Shown: piece after piece, positions 34,884 through 46,159 of the stretch | Numbering within the stretch: the stretch's first letter is position 1 | Layout: each line of letters begins with the position of its first letter | Source of the DNA: Daucus carota subsp. sativus | Taxonomy: Eukaryota > Streptophyta > Magnoliopsida > Apiales > Apiaceae | Length of the DNA stretch: 64,000 nucleotides | Assembly: GCF_001625215.2 (NCBI RefSeq) | Contig: NC_030383.2 | Coordinates: forward strand, 55,604,949-55,668,948 | Direction: 5' to 3' | Notes under the pieces: model-generated | Databases searched by the model: none | What the model was told of the DNA's origin: nothing | What the model saw: the letters and a program-made list of their open reading frames with translations, nothing else | Position numbers and translations under genes: made by a program

Positions 34884-36467
34884 ATGTCTGGATCGTCTCG
34901 TGAAATTCCCATGCCAACCGAGTATATTCAGCCAAGAGAAAGATCGAAATTTGTGCAAGCAAATGAGTTTGAAAATCAAGAGATTGAGCATGTTCGGCCG
35001 CGACTAAGTTCAATTTCTGAAACTGTGAGAACGAATGTATATGAAGATCAGCAATGGGAGCATATCCGACCAAAACATAGTTCAATTTCTGAACATGTGC
35101 AAACAAATGAATATGAATATCAGCAAGGGATCGAGCATGTTCGACCGAGACTAAGTTCGGTTTCTGAACGTGTGCAAGCAAGTGAAAATTGGATTCAGCG
35201 GGAGATCGAGTATGATCCAGCAAGACTAAGTTCAGTTTCAAAATATGTGCAACCAAGTGAATACGAAGATAAGCAAGGTATAGAGTATATTCAATCGAGA
35301 ACAAGGACAATTTATAAAATTGAGCAAACAGATGAATATGAAATGCAGCAAGGGATTGAGCATATTCGACCGAGACCAAGTTCAGTTTCTGAATTTGTGC
35401 AAGCAAATGAAAATGAAAATAAGCAAGGGATCGAGTATATTCAACATAGGATGAGATCGGTTTCTGAACTCGTGGAGGAAAATGTATATGAAAATAAGCA
35501 AGGGATCGAGTATGTTCAACAGAGGATGAGATCGGTTTCTGAACTCGTGGAGGAAAATGTATATGAAAATAAGCAAGGGATCGAGTATATTCAACAGAGG
35601 ATGAGATCGGTTTCTGACCTTGAGGAGGAAAATGTATACGAAAACCAGAGAATCGACCATATTCAACCAAGACTTATGCAAGCAAATGAAGTACATGGAA
35701 ACCAGCAAGGGATCAACTACATTCGACCAAGACTGAGTTCAATTTCTGAACTTGCGCAAGCAAACGAGTATGAAGATCAGCTAGGGATTGAGCATATTCA
35801 ACCGAGATTAAGATCAATTTCTAAATTTGTGCAGGAAAATGAATATGAAAATCAGCAAGGGATCGAATACATTCAATCGAGACTAAGTTCAATTTCTGAA
35901 CTCGCGCAAGCAAACGAGTATGAAGATCATCTAGGGATTGAGCATATTCAACCGAGATTAAGATCAACTTCTAAATTTGTGCAGGAAAGTGAATATGGAA
36001 ATCAGCAAGGGATCGAATACATTCAGTCGAGACTAAGTTCAATTTCTGAATTTGGGGAAGGAAATAACTATGATGATCAAGAAGCAACCGAGTATGCTCC
36101 AAAACCACGTTCAAGCACAATTTCTGAATCTGAACAAGCAAATGAGTATGAAAATGAGAAGGAATTGGAGTATAATTCAACAAGGTATAGTGAAATGTTG
36201 CAAGCACAGGAAAATGAAAATTTTCAGCAAGTTGATTATATTCGACAGAAACTAAGATCAACAGTGGTCACCGATGATGCATCATCAGAGAATGCAGATC
36301 AAGATGAAAACCGTCGAGGACTCAGACATGTTACTTTAGTAGAAAGTTCAACAAAGGAAACAACTGAACTCGAAATTCAGCAAGAGATGCATGACAAAGT
36401 GCTGGATATGTTTCCTGAACACAAATTTACTTCACGTGTCCTGAAGTTTGATGAGCACCTGCATTGA
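34884..36467 (+). CDS. Tandem-repeat protein of the QG[IM]EYI family (527 aa), largest member, unrecognised
   Basis: Single-exon frame from the ATG at 34884 (MSGSSREIPMP) to TGA. About 15 clear and several diverged 25-residue units fill residues 10-400, with consensus E-[ND]-x-Q-G-I-E-[YH]-I-[QR]-x-R-[LM]-[SR]-S-[IV]-S-E. Three successive units (about 35405-35635) are nearly identical 75-bp repeats (ENKQGIEYIQQRMRSVSE). A two-unit, 150-bp block is also duplicated (about 35735-36035). The C-terminus (KVLDMFPEHKFTSRVLKFDE) is non-repetitive and conserved in the gene at 31.5 kb and the relic at 40.4 kb. It is hydrophilic, with no signal peptide or membrane segment. A helical, solvent-exposed repeat rod or a disordered scaffold are both possible. 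Function is unknown. Confidence 0.72.
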   Translation: MSGSSREIPMPTEYIQPRERSKFVQANEFENQEIEHVRPRLSSISETVRTNVYEDQQWEHIRPKHSSISEHVQTNEYEYQQGIEHVRPRLSSVSERVQASENWIQREIEYDPARLSSVSKYVQPSEYEDKQGIEYIQSRTRTIYKIEQTDEYEMQQGIEHIRPRPSSVSEFVQANENENKQGIEYIQHRMRSVSELVEENVYENKQGIEYVQQRMRSVSELVEENVYENKQGIEYIQQRMRSVSDLEEENVYENQRIDHIQPRLMQANEVHGNQQGINYIRPRLSSISELAQANEYEDQLGIEHIQPRLRSISKFVQENEYENQQGIEYIQSRLSSISELAQANEYEDHLGIEHIQPRLRSTSKFVQESEYGNQQGIEYIQSRLSSISEFGEGNNYDDQEATEYAPKPRSSTISESEQANEYENEKELEYNSTRYSEMLQAQENENFQQVDYIRQKLRSTVVTDDASSENADQDENRRGLRHVTLVESSTKETTELEIQQEMHDKVLDMFPEHKFTSRVLKFDEHLH

Positions 36468-37973
36468 ATGATTCCAGAATTACAAATGAGCAGATAAAAA
36501 CTACAGAGTATTGCGCAGGCGTGATACTGTAGTAAAAAGACGAGAAGGAGAATTTTCTGTATAATTTGTTGTTTGCTTGAACTTGATTTGGTTTTTTTTT
36601 TTTCCGAGACTGTTTCCTGAAGGTCTAGCTCCAAAATTTTATAATAGCATTGTTGTTCATTTTCGTCTATACAAGTTGTGAGTTCCTTCTACTCTTGGAT
36701 TCATCACAAACTTATGACTTGATCCGTAGATATTTGCAAGAAAAATGAGGAATTTCAGAAATGATTCCGCCTTCATTTCAGGGTCTTCTAGATATAAAAT
36801 TTTACTGTGTGCAAAAGTATACGATCAACTTGACTATCACTGTCAGGTGCACCGCAAAATTGTGATTTCCGGGGCTCCGTGGATAACCAAGTTGTTATAT
36901 GCACTTCTAATGCTTTGGGAATTCAGATTCGAAAGACACCTGATTTTCGAGAAAAAACTTAGAATTTGACCTGAAATCAAGATCTAAGAGATTTTAATAA
37001 CCCAACTCAATTAAATCGGGTTTCTAGATTAATAACCCAATCCACAAAAAAATAATTCGAAACTCCATTCATAAAAATCATTTCGGTTTGGATCGGATTG
37101 ATAGGTTTAATGGATATAGAAAAAACAAATAAAACTCAAAAATAAATTGGTAAGATAAAAGTCGTATGTTCTCGTAAAAAAAGAAGATATCAAATAACTA
37201 GAATAATTATTATTTCATTTATCACAAAGAAATTTTATTATAAACATATAACATGATCTATTATATGATTATTAGTATAAATTGATTAAAAAAATTAATT
37301 ACTAGTATAATATAATATAAACATTATATTAAAATTATACTAAACAAAACTTGTGAATGGATAAATCAAACGACGTTGCAATCAATTTCAACCGATGTAT
37401 ATTAATATTCTGAGTACCAGGGATAATACCGAACACACACATACAGTAAAAATGATCATATATATTAAGATGAAACTTGTCCCTTGTGTATTAAATTGGA
37501 TAAATGAAATGTACATTTATTAAATTTCTAACTCTTCTAATTTTAATCGGATCGGATTGGAATGAATTAGTTTGAAACAAATCGAAACCCATATCCAATC
37601 CATTAAAATCGGATAATGTATTTTTAACCCGATAATATATCGGGTTGGAAACATTTTTTTTAATTATATATTATATTTATATTTAGGTCGGGGTCGGGAG
37701 TTTATCGGATTATTTACGGCTTTTCGTGAATGTTTGGTGTGCTAGTTTTGAGGTACGGATTCTATTCCTTTTATTCAACGTTACTCCTTTTGATATATAA
37801 TGATTTTGATTTGTCCTCTTTTAATCCGTCCGATTTGCTAAGTTTGTTCTGTGCTATTCCTTTGACTGTTTTGATTTCCGAAAAATATTTTAAAAATTTG
37901 TTTGGTTGAATCGATCGAAAAATGATCGATTTGGACGGATTAGCCGACCCGTGTACACCCTATTAGGGCTGAG
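36468..37973. other. Intergenic, AT-rich
   Basis: 3' UTR of the repeat gene, then degraded transposon-like DNA with many short TCGGATTGG / ATCGGGTT motifs (about 36990-37940). No gene seen. Confidence 0.4.
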
Positions 37974-38767
37974 AAAAAACTGAATTAAAATCGAAACTGA
38001 ACCGAAACCCGAAGATACTGAGAAAAACCGATCCGAACTGAAAATTTAAAACCGATCCGATTTAAATGGTCGGGTTCCGGTTATATGTCTCAACCGAACC
38101 GATAAAACCGAACCGAACCGGTTATTAAAATATGATTTAAATAATAAATATTTTATATATAATTTATATAAATTTTTTAGAAATTACTAATATATTCGAT
38201 CACAGAATAAATATTTTATTTGCTTTTCTATTTAGTAAATATTGGATTACTGGTAGACTTTAATTTATACTGGTGTTTTGCAGATGAGCCGCAAGTTGGA
38301 AGCTCTTCAGTTGTCTGCGCAGGCCTTGTGAAGCAGGAAATGATTTAAAACTTTTGCCTTGATGATTTTTTTGCTGCTTGGCGCTTGTTGATGCTCTGCA
38401 AGTCTGCCTTGATCTTTTGCCTAGACGATCCTTTCATTTATGTCATGTTTATGAAATTCTAACTTGATTCCCTCTGCTGGAAGCCTGGAACATAAAATGC
38501 ATTCCTCCTATTATTTGTGTTTAATTACGATGTAAAATTATTTATTTTTGTATTGCAATTATCAGCCTATTTTGTATTCAATTCCTCGTATATATATCTG
38601 TTATTTTTGTAACCGAAACCGAACCGTTTACAATCGAACCGAAGTTTTTTAAATCGAAACCAAATCCGAACTGACAGTTGCAGTTTTCGATTTTAAAAGC
38701 CGAAGATATATGGTTACGGTTACGATTTTATTCAAAAACCGGACCTAACCGACGCATGCTCTCCCTA
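37974..38767. mobile_element. Probable non-autonomous hAT-type element with CCGAACCGAACCG subterminal repeats
   Basis: The left end AGGGCTGAGAAAAAACTGAA and the right end, reading AGGGAGAGCATGCGTCGG on the minus strand, are weak inverted repeats. Both sides carry runs of ACCGAACCG-type motifs pointing inward (38095-38130 and 38615-38650), a common design in plant hAT elements. The interior 38281-38560 is richer in GC and may be captured or transposase-derived DNA, but has no usable frame. Borders are approximate. Confidence 0.5.
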
Positions 38768-39077
38768 ACAAGAACTGGAGTTGTCTTCATTCACATAAAT
38801 CTATAATGGATTCACATATGATGAATATGAGTAACTATTTTATTGATTTATTATATGCAAAATAAATTGGTATAACTCTGTCATGGAATCTTTTGAGCTA
38901 AATCCAGAGCAGCTCCAGATCACACAGGACAAATAGTCGTTGCTTCATTATCGCCACTTTCAACTATAATCCAGAAGGAACTTACAACCATACAACCATT
39001 AGCATTGTACTAATTATCTTAATCTGCACAGAGTTGCGTACTATATAGCGCAGGCTAAAGATTTGCATGATCAATCA
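38768..39077. other. Short intergenic stretch before the 39.1-kb gene
   Basis: AT-rich. GTACTATATAGC near 39037 is a plausible TATA box about 40 bp ahead of the ATG at 39078. Nothing else is identified. Confidence 0.35.
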
Positions 39078-40028
39078 ATGTCAACAGCAGATTCTTTGCT
39101 TGCTGATCCACTCCTCTCTTGTAGTAATTTGAACATCGACGGTATTCACCACGAAGAAGGCTCAACTGCTGAAGCTGAAAATCCACAAAAAACCGAATAT
39201 AATAGAAGAAGAAGAGAAGAAGAACTAGGTCAGAAATATATCGAGGAAATGCATATGAGGAGACTGAATCAGCAAAGGAAAGAGCATATTCAACAGGCAT
39301 GGAGATACCTAACCACAAAAAAAGAAAAAGAGGCAACGAGATCATATGCGGCTGAGAATGTACTTCAAGAGGCATGGAGATACCTAACCAAAAAAAAAGA
39401 AAAAGAACCAACGAGATCATATGCGGCTGAGAATGTACTTGAAACACACGTATATGAAGACCGGCAAGGGATGGAATACATTCGAGAGGTAGGGGACGCA
39501 AGATCACAAATGGTTTATGTTCCGGAAACAGTTGACGGGTATAAACAAGGGATAGAGTACATTCGAGAGGCAGGGGACGCAAGATCAGTCTCGACGGTTT
39601 ATGTTCCGGAAACAGGTGACGGATATAAACAAGGGATCGAGTACATTCGAGAGGTAGAGTACTTAAGATCACATGATGGATACCAAAATCAACAAAGCTT
39701 CGGGCACATACAAGAGAAACCAGAATCACCTCCGCCTTCTAAAGGGCACATTACAGAGGAAACAGAATCACCTCCGCCTTCTAAAGAGCTGCAAACATAT
39801 GAAAACGAAAACGGGCAAGGCATCCAAAATCAACAAAGCATCGGGCACATTCAAGAGAAAACAGAATCACATTCACCTTCTGAAGTGCTGCAAACATATG
39901 AAAACGAAAAAGAGCAAGGCATCCATCGTATTCGCGCAAAATTGAGATCATTCAGAAATTACATTAAGAATGTAATTCAGCGAATGCATCCGAAACGTTA
40001 CATGAAAGGAGTGGGGCGAAAGCATTAG
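39078..40028 (+). CDS. Divergent member of the QG[IM]EYI repeat-protein family (316 aa)
   Basis: Single-exon frame from ATG 39078 (MSTADSLLADPLLS) to TAA. Several kinds of internal duplicates follow one another: a 25-residue pair, AWRYLTxKKEKExTRSYAAE (about residues 70-120); three family units with YxQGIEYIRE separated by VYVPETxDGYK (about 125-195); and a pair around QNQQSxGHIQEKxES with PPPSKE links (about 200-275). The C-terminus is basic (NYIKNVIQRMHPKRYMKG). QGMEYIRE and DARS tie it to the gene at 4.6-5.9 kb, while the overall design is different. No signal peptide or membrane segment is seen. Unrecognised, function unknown. Confidence 0.65.
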   Translation: MSTADSLLADPLLSCSNLNIDGIHHEEGSTAEAENPQKTEYNRRRREEELGQKYIEEMHMRRLNQQRKEHIQQAWRYLTTKKEKEATRSYAAENVLQEAWRYLTKKKEKEPTRSYAAENVLETHVYEDRQGMEYIREVGDARSQMVYVPETVDGYKQGIEYIREAGDARSVSTVYVPETGDGYKQGIEYIREVEYLRSHDGYQNQQSFGHIQEKPESPPPSKGHITEETESPPPSKELQTYENENGQGIQNQQSIGHIQEKTESHSPSEVLQTYENEKEQGIHRIRAKLRSFRNYIKNVIQRMHPKRYMKGVGRKH

Positions 40029-40366
40029 CTGGTGGCCCTGTTCTTCTATTTGCTGTGCTGCACTATCGTCTCATCGTCTACCAAATTAGATGTTGCATGA
40101 CTGCAATAATCTTTGTGAAATGTACATTCCAAGTGTTTTAAGGATGTTCTGCATTTAATTCATCGTGCATAGACTTTTTAAACTTTGTCGATAGATCATA
40201 CTCCATTTGGGAGAGCGTTTATTCTGAAGCACGCAAACCTGGGTACTGCCAAGTTAATCATAAAGTATCACATTCGATCTGTATCAATAAATGTAGCAAA
40301 ATTTTCTTGTAAATCAGCAGGCGTGGCAAGCCAATAATACATCAACAGCGCGTGTCACTCCAGATG

Positions 40367-40535
40367 AACGTAGTAAAGCAATCGACTATGCTTTCAAACC
40401 AAAAAAGGAAACAACTGAACATGAAAATGAGCAAGATACTGAAGACAATTACTTGAAAAAAAAATATTAATTTCCTTTCCTGAACTACGATTTACTTCAC
40501 GTAGCCTGAAGTCTTACGACTACTTGAATTTGTAA
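40367..40535 (+). pseudogene. 3' relic of a QG[IM]EYI repeat-protein gene
   Basis: Reads AIDYAFKPKKETTEHENEQ and ends near TTTCCTGAACTACGATTTACTTCACGTAGCCTGAAGTC. This aligns with the last about 110 bp of the gene at 34.9 kb (KETTELEIQQ, FPEHKFTSRVLK), but an A-rich run ending in a stop (about 40455-40470) breaks the frame. No array or start remains. Confidence 0.65.
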
Positions 40536-41085
40536 TTTAGTGAAGATCCACATTGATCCGTGCAGGCTGCAACGCAATTGAAATACTTGAACGTGTGGTT
40601 TTATTATTAATACAGTAGTATTCTTTCTGTTACTTTTTCCCATTTTTTCTTTCCAGAGGAAGAAACTATTGCACCCCATTAGTGTGTTTGTGCTCACATA
40701 ATCTATTCTGGAAAAAATTGAAACTGTATTTGTTGAAAATTCTATTGAATACTTTAGTAAGCTTTTCATATGGATCTTTTGAAAATGCAATCCAAGCATA
40801 AATTTACCAAAATTGTTCCATAGTTAAATTAAGATACAGAGATCGGAGATATTTAATCCTAAACCTGGATCATTTTGTGGCTGTTTTGCTGATTTTCTTG
40901 AGGCTGTTCTTGCATAACTTTGTCAAACTATATCTAAACATCAAGCTCGCTAACATGATATTAACAGGAGACTAAGGCAAACTATACAGGGTTATGGCTA
41001 TACCTACTCGCTAAAATGGTTTTCTTTTTGACATTTTGTACAAAGACTACCATTAGTAATGCCAAGGATCTTCCCCTTTGAAACT
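40536..41085. other. Intergenic, between a relic and the CHX gene
   Basis: No gene seen. The right part is probably the 3' UTR of the CHX gene, read leftward. Confidence 0.35.
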
Positions 41086-43991
41086 TCATATTTGTTGTTG
41101 AATCACCAAGACAGAAACCGGTTTACTGATATCCGCAGAAGCTAGATAATCTCCTATTGGACCAAGCTCTGGCAAGTCAGTCCATTCCCATAAACCTGAC
41201 AATGCCTGTAAATCCTCTTTATGACGTCGCCCTACCAAGATCAGGTCGAAAGAATCCATCAAATTTTTTATGATTGCAGTTGTTTCTGGCCCATCTTTCA
41301 CTTTATGCTCCTGATATATTACATTACTCCGGTGTGTACTCTGGAACTTCATCTCTCTCAGAGATTCAGCATCAAGAAGTTTGTCCCATTGAGTGTCACT
41401 GCCTTCATCAACAGGAACAAGCCGAATAATTGTAAGGTTAATGGCTATTGAAAACATCATACGTTTCCCATATGCTAAAGCCTCACGATCGTCATTACCT
41501 CCCAGATATATTATTGCAACTTGATATTGCTGGTTTATGGGTACTTCCTGATCATTATCTGTTTTATGACGTATCTTACGACGATCCACGTAGATTCCTA
41601 CTGAGCAAGGGGACATTTCAACAACTTTCTGGTTCATTGTCCTCACAATGCTACTGTCATAAACTACTTTCCCGTGCTGATTCCACTTACGATGAAAAGG
41701 TAGCACAATAAGAGCTGCTAATTTGTCAAAGGCAAGTGAACAGATATCTTGATCCATGAACATTGGTAATGACATGGCAGTAAACACTTGAACTACAGCG
41801 CTTCCTGTATATTGATGGCCAAAGCTTTCAAAAAGATCGATCAGTGGTTGAGCACCAGACTGATGCTTTTGGCCTAAGCTATGGTTGATGAAGAGTGGCG
41901 TGGCTCGTCCCACAAGTTCTACAAGATGGAGGGCGTATACCGAGAGGGGGGACTCCCTGGAAGGATTAGAAGCTTCTAATAACTTTATGGCAGCCAAGGC
42001 ATCGTCCTGTCGATGGATGCAAGTCACCACTCGGAGTTCAGCATTAATTCCTGTGTGTATAATGCTTCTTCTCTGGTACCCAGTGTATTTTCTCGTGTAA
42101 TCATTGAGTAACTGTACACTTATATGAGTGAATGTTGCCACAATGAAGAGTGATAATATTACTGCAGAAAATGCTACATCATCTATTGTCTGCACCACAA
42201 GAAAGTACACTCGTTAGTTTTTCTTTTCAAGATAAGTAAAAACATGATTTTCAACCTTTCTTTAGAGTACGGATGTCTGTGAATTCAAACAGGTAAAGAT
42301 ATCTATGGTCTGCAATGCCTCATGAACAGACAGACATAGAATATCTTCGCCTCTACCTTGTTTATAAGTTGGTTGATTTGGAATTTGTACCTGATTTCTG
42401 AAATTGAGGTCATATAGTGCAGCTTGGACTACGCCTTGAGCACCCATGATGAAGGCAAGAGTGAGAGCCTCTTTGACTGGAACACGTTTTACTAATGCCA
42501 CAGAAAAAACAACCACAAATTTTAACGCGACAAGAATAAGGATGACAACCCATAAGAATTCTAGGTAACTGACATCATAAACAATGAATAGGTCAATATG
42601 TATAGCAGAATATGTCAGCATTAGTGGAGCTAGTAGACCCAAGACAAACGTCTCCAGTCTGTCAGTAATCGTAGCGCCTAAAGGGGGTCCATCAGGCACT
42701 GTCAAACCGATAAGAAATGGAGCGAATTGGTAAGGGAGCCCCATATTGTCACTGATTATAGCGGATGCCAGAACCCAAGCACAAATGATAGAAATGTAGA
42801 TTCTCTTGGCTGGCTTCCCTTCTGGTGTTGACTGGATAATCAACAAGAACAAGGGTCGTGTGATCATAATGACACAAAGTAACAACGCATCAAATGAAGT
42901 GGATTGTACAGCTAACATAGGGTTTACTCCAAATCCAATTCGTAAATTAGTTGAGATCACGGCATAAGATGTGCTAGTCAAGTCACTTATTAATGCGGAT
43001 GCCAAAGAAAGGCGGCCAAGCTCAGAATTCATGATCTTCAGGTCAATGAGCAGGGCAACAATCACAGGAAAAGGTGTACTAGTTAGTATTCCAGCAATTG
43101 TTTTAGTAGTTGGTCTTCGATAAAGGGGTAACAAAATGTCAAATTGGTTAGACATGTAAGTTGCTGCCATTATAGGGACGACTGATGAGACAAGGCCTAT
43201 TGTCCATCCCTTCCTTCCGGCATTCCTTACTAAGCCTGGATCAATCTTCACTCCAACAAGGAACATAAACAAAATAAAGCCAATTTTTGCAAATGAATCA
43301 AGAATAGCATCATTAGATGGAAAAAGTTTCTCTTGTGTTTCCCCAATGATTCGTCTGAGAACAGTTTTCCCTAACAAAATACCAGCCTGCAATGAAATGC
43401 AGTAAAGAAAACTGAATATAGTAGTGTCAAATGAAAAGATTTCACTAGTACTGATCAGAAAAGTTTTCAACAAGAAATTAGACAGAATCTTCTCATTTGT
43501 TTGCATACTAAATGCGCACAATTTATCAGAAAATAACTCATTTGAGATTGGACAAGTACTACTGTACTAATACTCATTTGAGAAACTTATTTTACATTAT
43601 AGAACTTGATTTGTCATAAGTAATACAAACATTACTGACTGAATGATGAGAAACTTTTAACCAAAATACATAATTACTTGGCATTCATCTATATTCTGCA
43701 CCATTAGCTCTGTCTTTTGATATGTACATTAAAAAAAGTGCACGCAAGTACTGAAAAAATTACCAGGATTTCAGAGGTGATTCGGGGGACATTGAAGCGC
43801 TTAAGAAGCAAATGAAGCGATTGTGTGAGAATTGTAATGAGAGCCAACTGCAGAAGAAGACGGGTCAATGCATAACCCAGGAAGTTCCTATTTAACCCCA
43901 CACTCGACCCCAACAAACCTCGCGAAGACAAATGTAAATTAGACTTGCATTTCTGATCAAATTCTCCAGGGAAAAATAGAACAAGATCCAT
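41086..43991 (-). CDS. Cation/H+ antiporter of the CHX family (CPA2), CHX15-like
   Basis: Three exons on the minus strand: 43991-43764, 43386-42391 and 42189-41086. All introns are phase 0 with GT-AG borders, giving 775 aa, the usual CHX size. Residues 1 to about 430 are a Na+/H+-exchanger-type membrane domain with about ten to twelve segments (NVPRITSEIL then AGILLGKTVL, GFILFMFLVGVKIDPGLVR, PFPVIVALLIDLKIMNSELG, LPYQFAPFLIGLTVPDGPPL). The rest is the hydrophilic regulatory tail (VAIIYLGGNDDREALAYGKR, FDLILVGRR). CHX proteins move K+ or other monovalent cations against protons at endomembranes or the plasma membrane, often in pollen. The segment usually carrying an N-D pair reads SALISDL, so Asp is kept and Asn is Ser. 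The subclade name is tentative. Confidence 0.93.
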
Positions 43992-45320
43992 TTTTTTGTA
44001 TATTTATTATATATGTTAAAATATGATGGACCTCTTTATTGTTTGAGGCTGTGAAATGCAGCAACAGCAACGCAAGGGTCAGCCACCTAAGTTGTGTAGA
44101 AGAAACAAGTAAAACATTGAGAAAGAAAGATCAGAAATGCATGAAGGAAAAGAGGAAAAATTGTTGTGCATGGCGGTAAGAAAATGATATTGCATCTTCA
44201 CAAACTCACGGTGAATGCGGAAATCTATGAGTTCTAATTTAATTGGATGGAGCATGTCACATTGGAACTGAATATGAGGAACCACAAAACATTACACTTT
44301 TTATGTTGCACCACTTGTACACTGTCCTTCATAAAAAGTGTAATCTTTTACGGAAATTTATGAGTTATGAGTAATGAGTAATGTGTTGGAAATTTATGAG
44401 TAATGTGGTGAATGATTCTATTAACAATGATTCTGTTGATGTTTTTGGAGATCGGGAAAATTCGCGTCAAATCTGAGGCGGTGATAATTATTGTAAAAGC
44501 TCAATTTTCACAATCGAAGATTATTCATTCATCGAGGGTTTATATTTTCGGCATGTCTATAGTTGGTATCCGGCATGTAGATAGCTGGAGTGTCGCTTCT
44601 CCTATCTCATTTTATGAGATTAGGAGTTCTGAACACTGGTCTAATATTGACTTTTATGTGATACGATCAATTGTGATGTTACTACTTTTCGGGATGCTCG
44701 TATTGCATCACTTGGAATATCTTTGAGTTCATTTTATCTTTAAGAATTTTAAAATTCTATGTGTTAAACAATCAAGAAACAAAACATCTAATTGTTTTTA
44801 GTATGTTATTTGTTTTCCAACCTGATTGTATGAATAGTTGGGGATTTGTCCTGACTATGTTTTATTCTGATTAATGAAAGTGTGTTTCTTTTCTGGAAAG
44901 AACAAACCTACAGTTCATAATTCATAAAAAACGAGTGATATAATTACCAAAACGCTTGTACTATGTCCGTCTTTCCGGATTTCTTTTGTAGACACACATT
45001 TTAAAGTGCATACAAAATATAGTTACATAAATTATATTTAAATTTCTTCTTTTTTAAAATATTTAAATATTAAATTTCTATTCAGAAGAAAAAAAAATTA
45101 AAATATTTTATGAAATAATATTTTATAGGAGTCTTTAAATACGGGGTGTTGACCCTAATTGTCACAAATGTAAAGAAAATGACCTCGGGTCACAAGTGTA
45201 AAGAAAATGACCTCAAATAACAGTGTAGAGCAGTGTGGGAGAAGATGGCAATCAGCTATCACTTTGTAAACAAAACGTTAAATGGTCTGGCGTTTATCCC
45301 TTCTTACGTTAGACGGTCTA

Positions 45321-45573
45321 CTCCCTCTGTCCCTCTCATTTTTTTTACAGCTTTTTTTCACTCCTCAACACGCATTTTAAAACTCTTGTAAAATATAGTT
45401 TCGTAACTCATTTTTGAGAATTTTTTTTTGTGTATAAAAATTCAAACATCAAACTTTTATTCAAAAGAAAAAAAATAAAAAATAAATTATGAAACTATGT
45501 TTTTAAAGGAACATTAGAATGCGTGTCAAACTCTCATCCCCAAGGAAGGTAAATTACGAGGGGGACAGAGAGA
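45321..45573. mobile_element. Eroded Stowaway-like MITE
   Basis: Opens CTCCCTCTGTCCCTC after TA and closes with GAGGGGGACAGAGAGAA before TA. Matching inner segments ACGCATTTTAAAACTCTTGT and, opposite, a GAATGCGTGTCAAACTCTCA-type end are less exact. About 250 bp. Confidence 0.6.
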
Positions 45574-46159
45574 ATATTGTTTTGAAACTCTAAATACTAG
45601 TTCATAGTATCATATCACTTTCAAAACGCAGGAACATATTACATTTTATAGCATTTTTCAGATCAAAACACAACACGATCTACCTTTTTGGTTCAAATAC
45701 CAGAATATTAGATTTTCCAACATTAATAATAGCATCTGGGATAACTTTTTCAAGCATTGTTATTTTAGGTATTAATGGTGGATTTTGCGACAACTAGAAT
45801 CGTTTTTTTGTCCGCAAAATAAGCAACGCTCAGGTGAGAGGGGGAATATTAAACAACTACTGCTGGATGCAGGCAAGATTAATCTTCAGGGATATTAGTC
45901 TTGATGAGTACATGAATTTGAAAGATTAATTAGCAAAAAAATTTAAAACATGAATAAAAACAGCCGTAACGGCGACACACGCGCCGGAAAAGGCTGCCCC
46001 ACTAGCCACAAAAAACTTGGGCCCAAGTTGCCGACAAAGCGTTGACCCCACAAGAAGCCAGATCAGATAGATCCTCATTGGGACAAGTTACCCGCAGTAA
46101 AAACCGAACACAAAAGATCTCCTCTAAATTCTATGTTCCCTCCACCAATCCCATCACGC

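Noticed and set aside
34864-35708. Long minus-strand frames opposite the repeat genes (up to 268 codons; similar ones at 31495-31791, 32029-32397, 39055-39729)
   Set aside because: Repeat units with lengths divisible by three keep all frames free of stops together. The antisense peptides are leucine/histidine-rich by codon complement, with no features of their own.
31500-36467. Ribosomally made peptide precursor (repeated core peptides)
   Set aside because: No signal peptide, no conserved protease sites between units, and no BURP or other modifying domain. The units look structural rather than excised.
44412-44726. 104-codon plus-strand frame between CHX and CAN
   Set aside because: Ile/Met-rich, no recognisable motif, no splice or promoter context; probably chance in AT-rich DNA.
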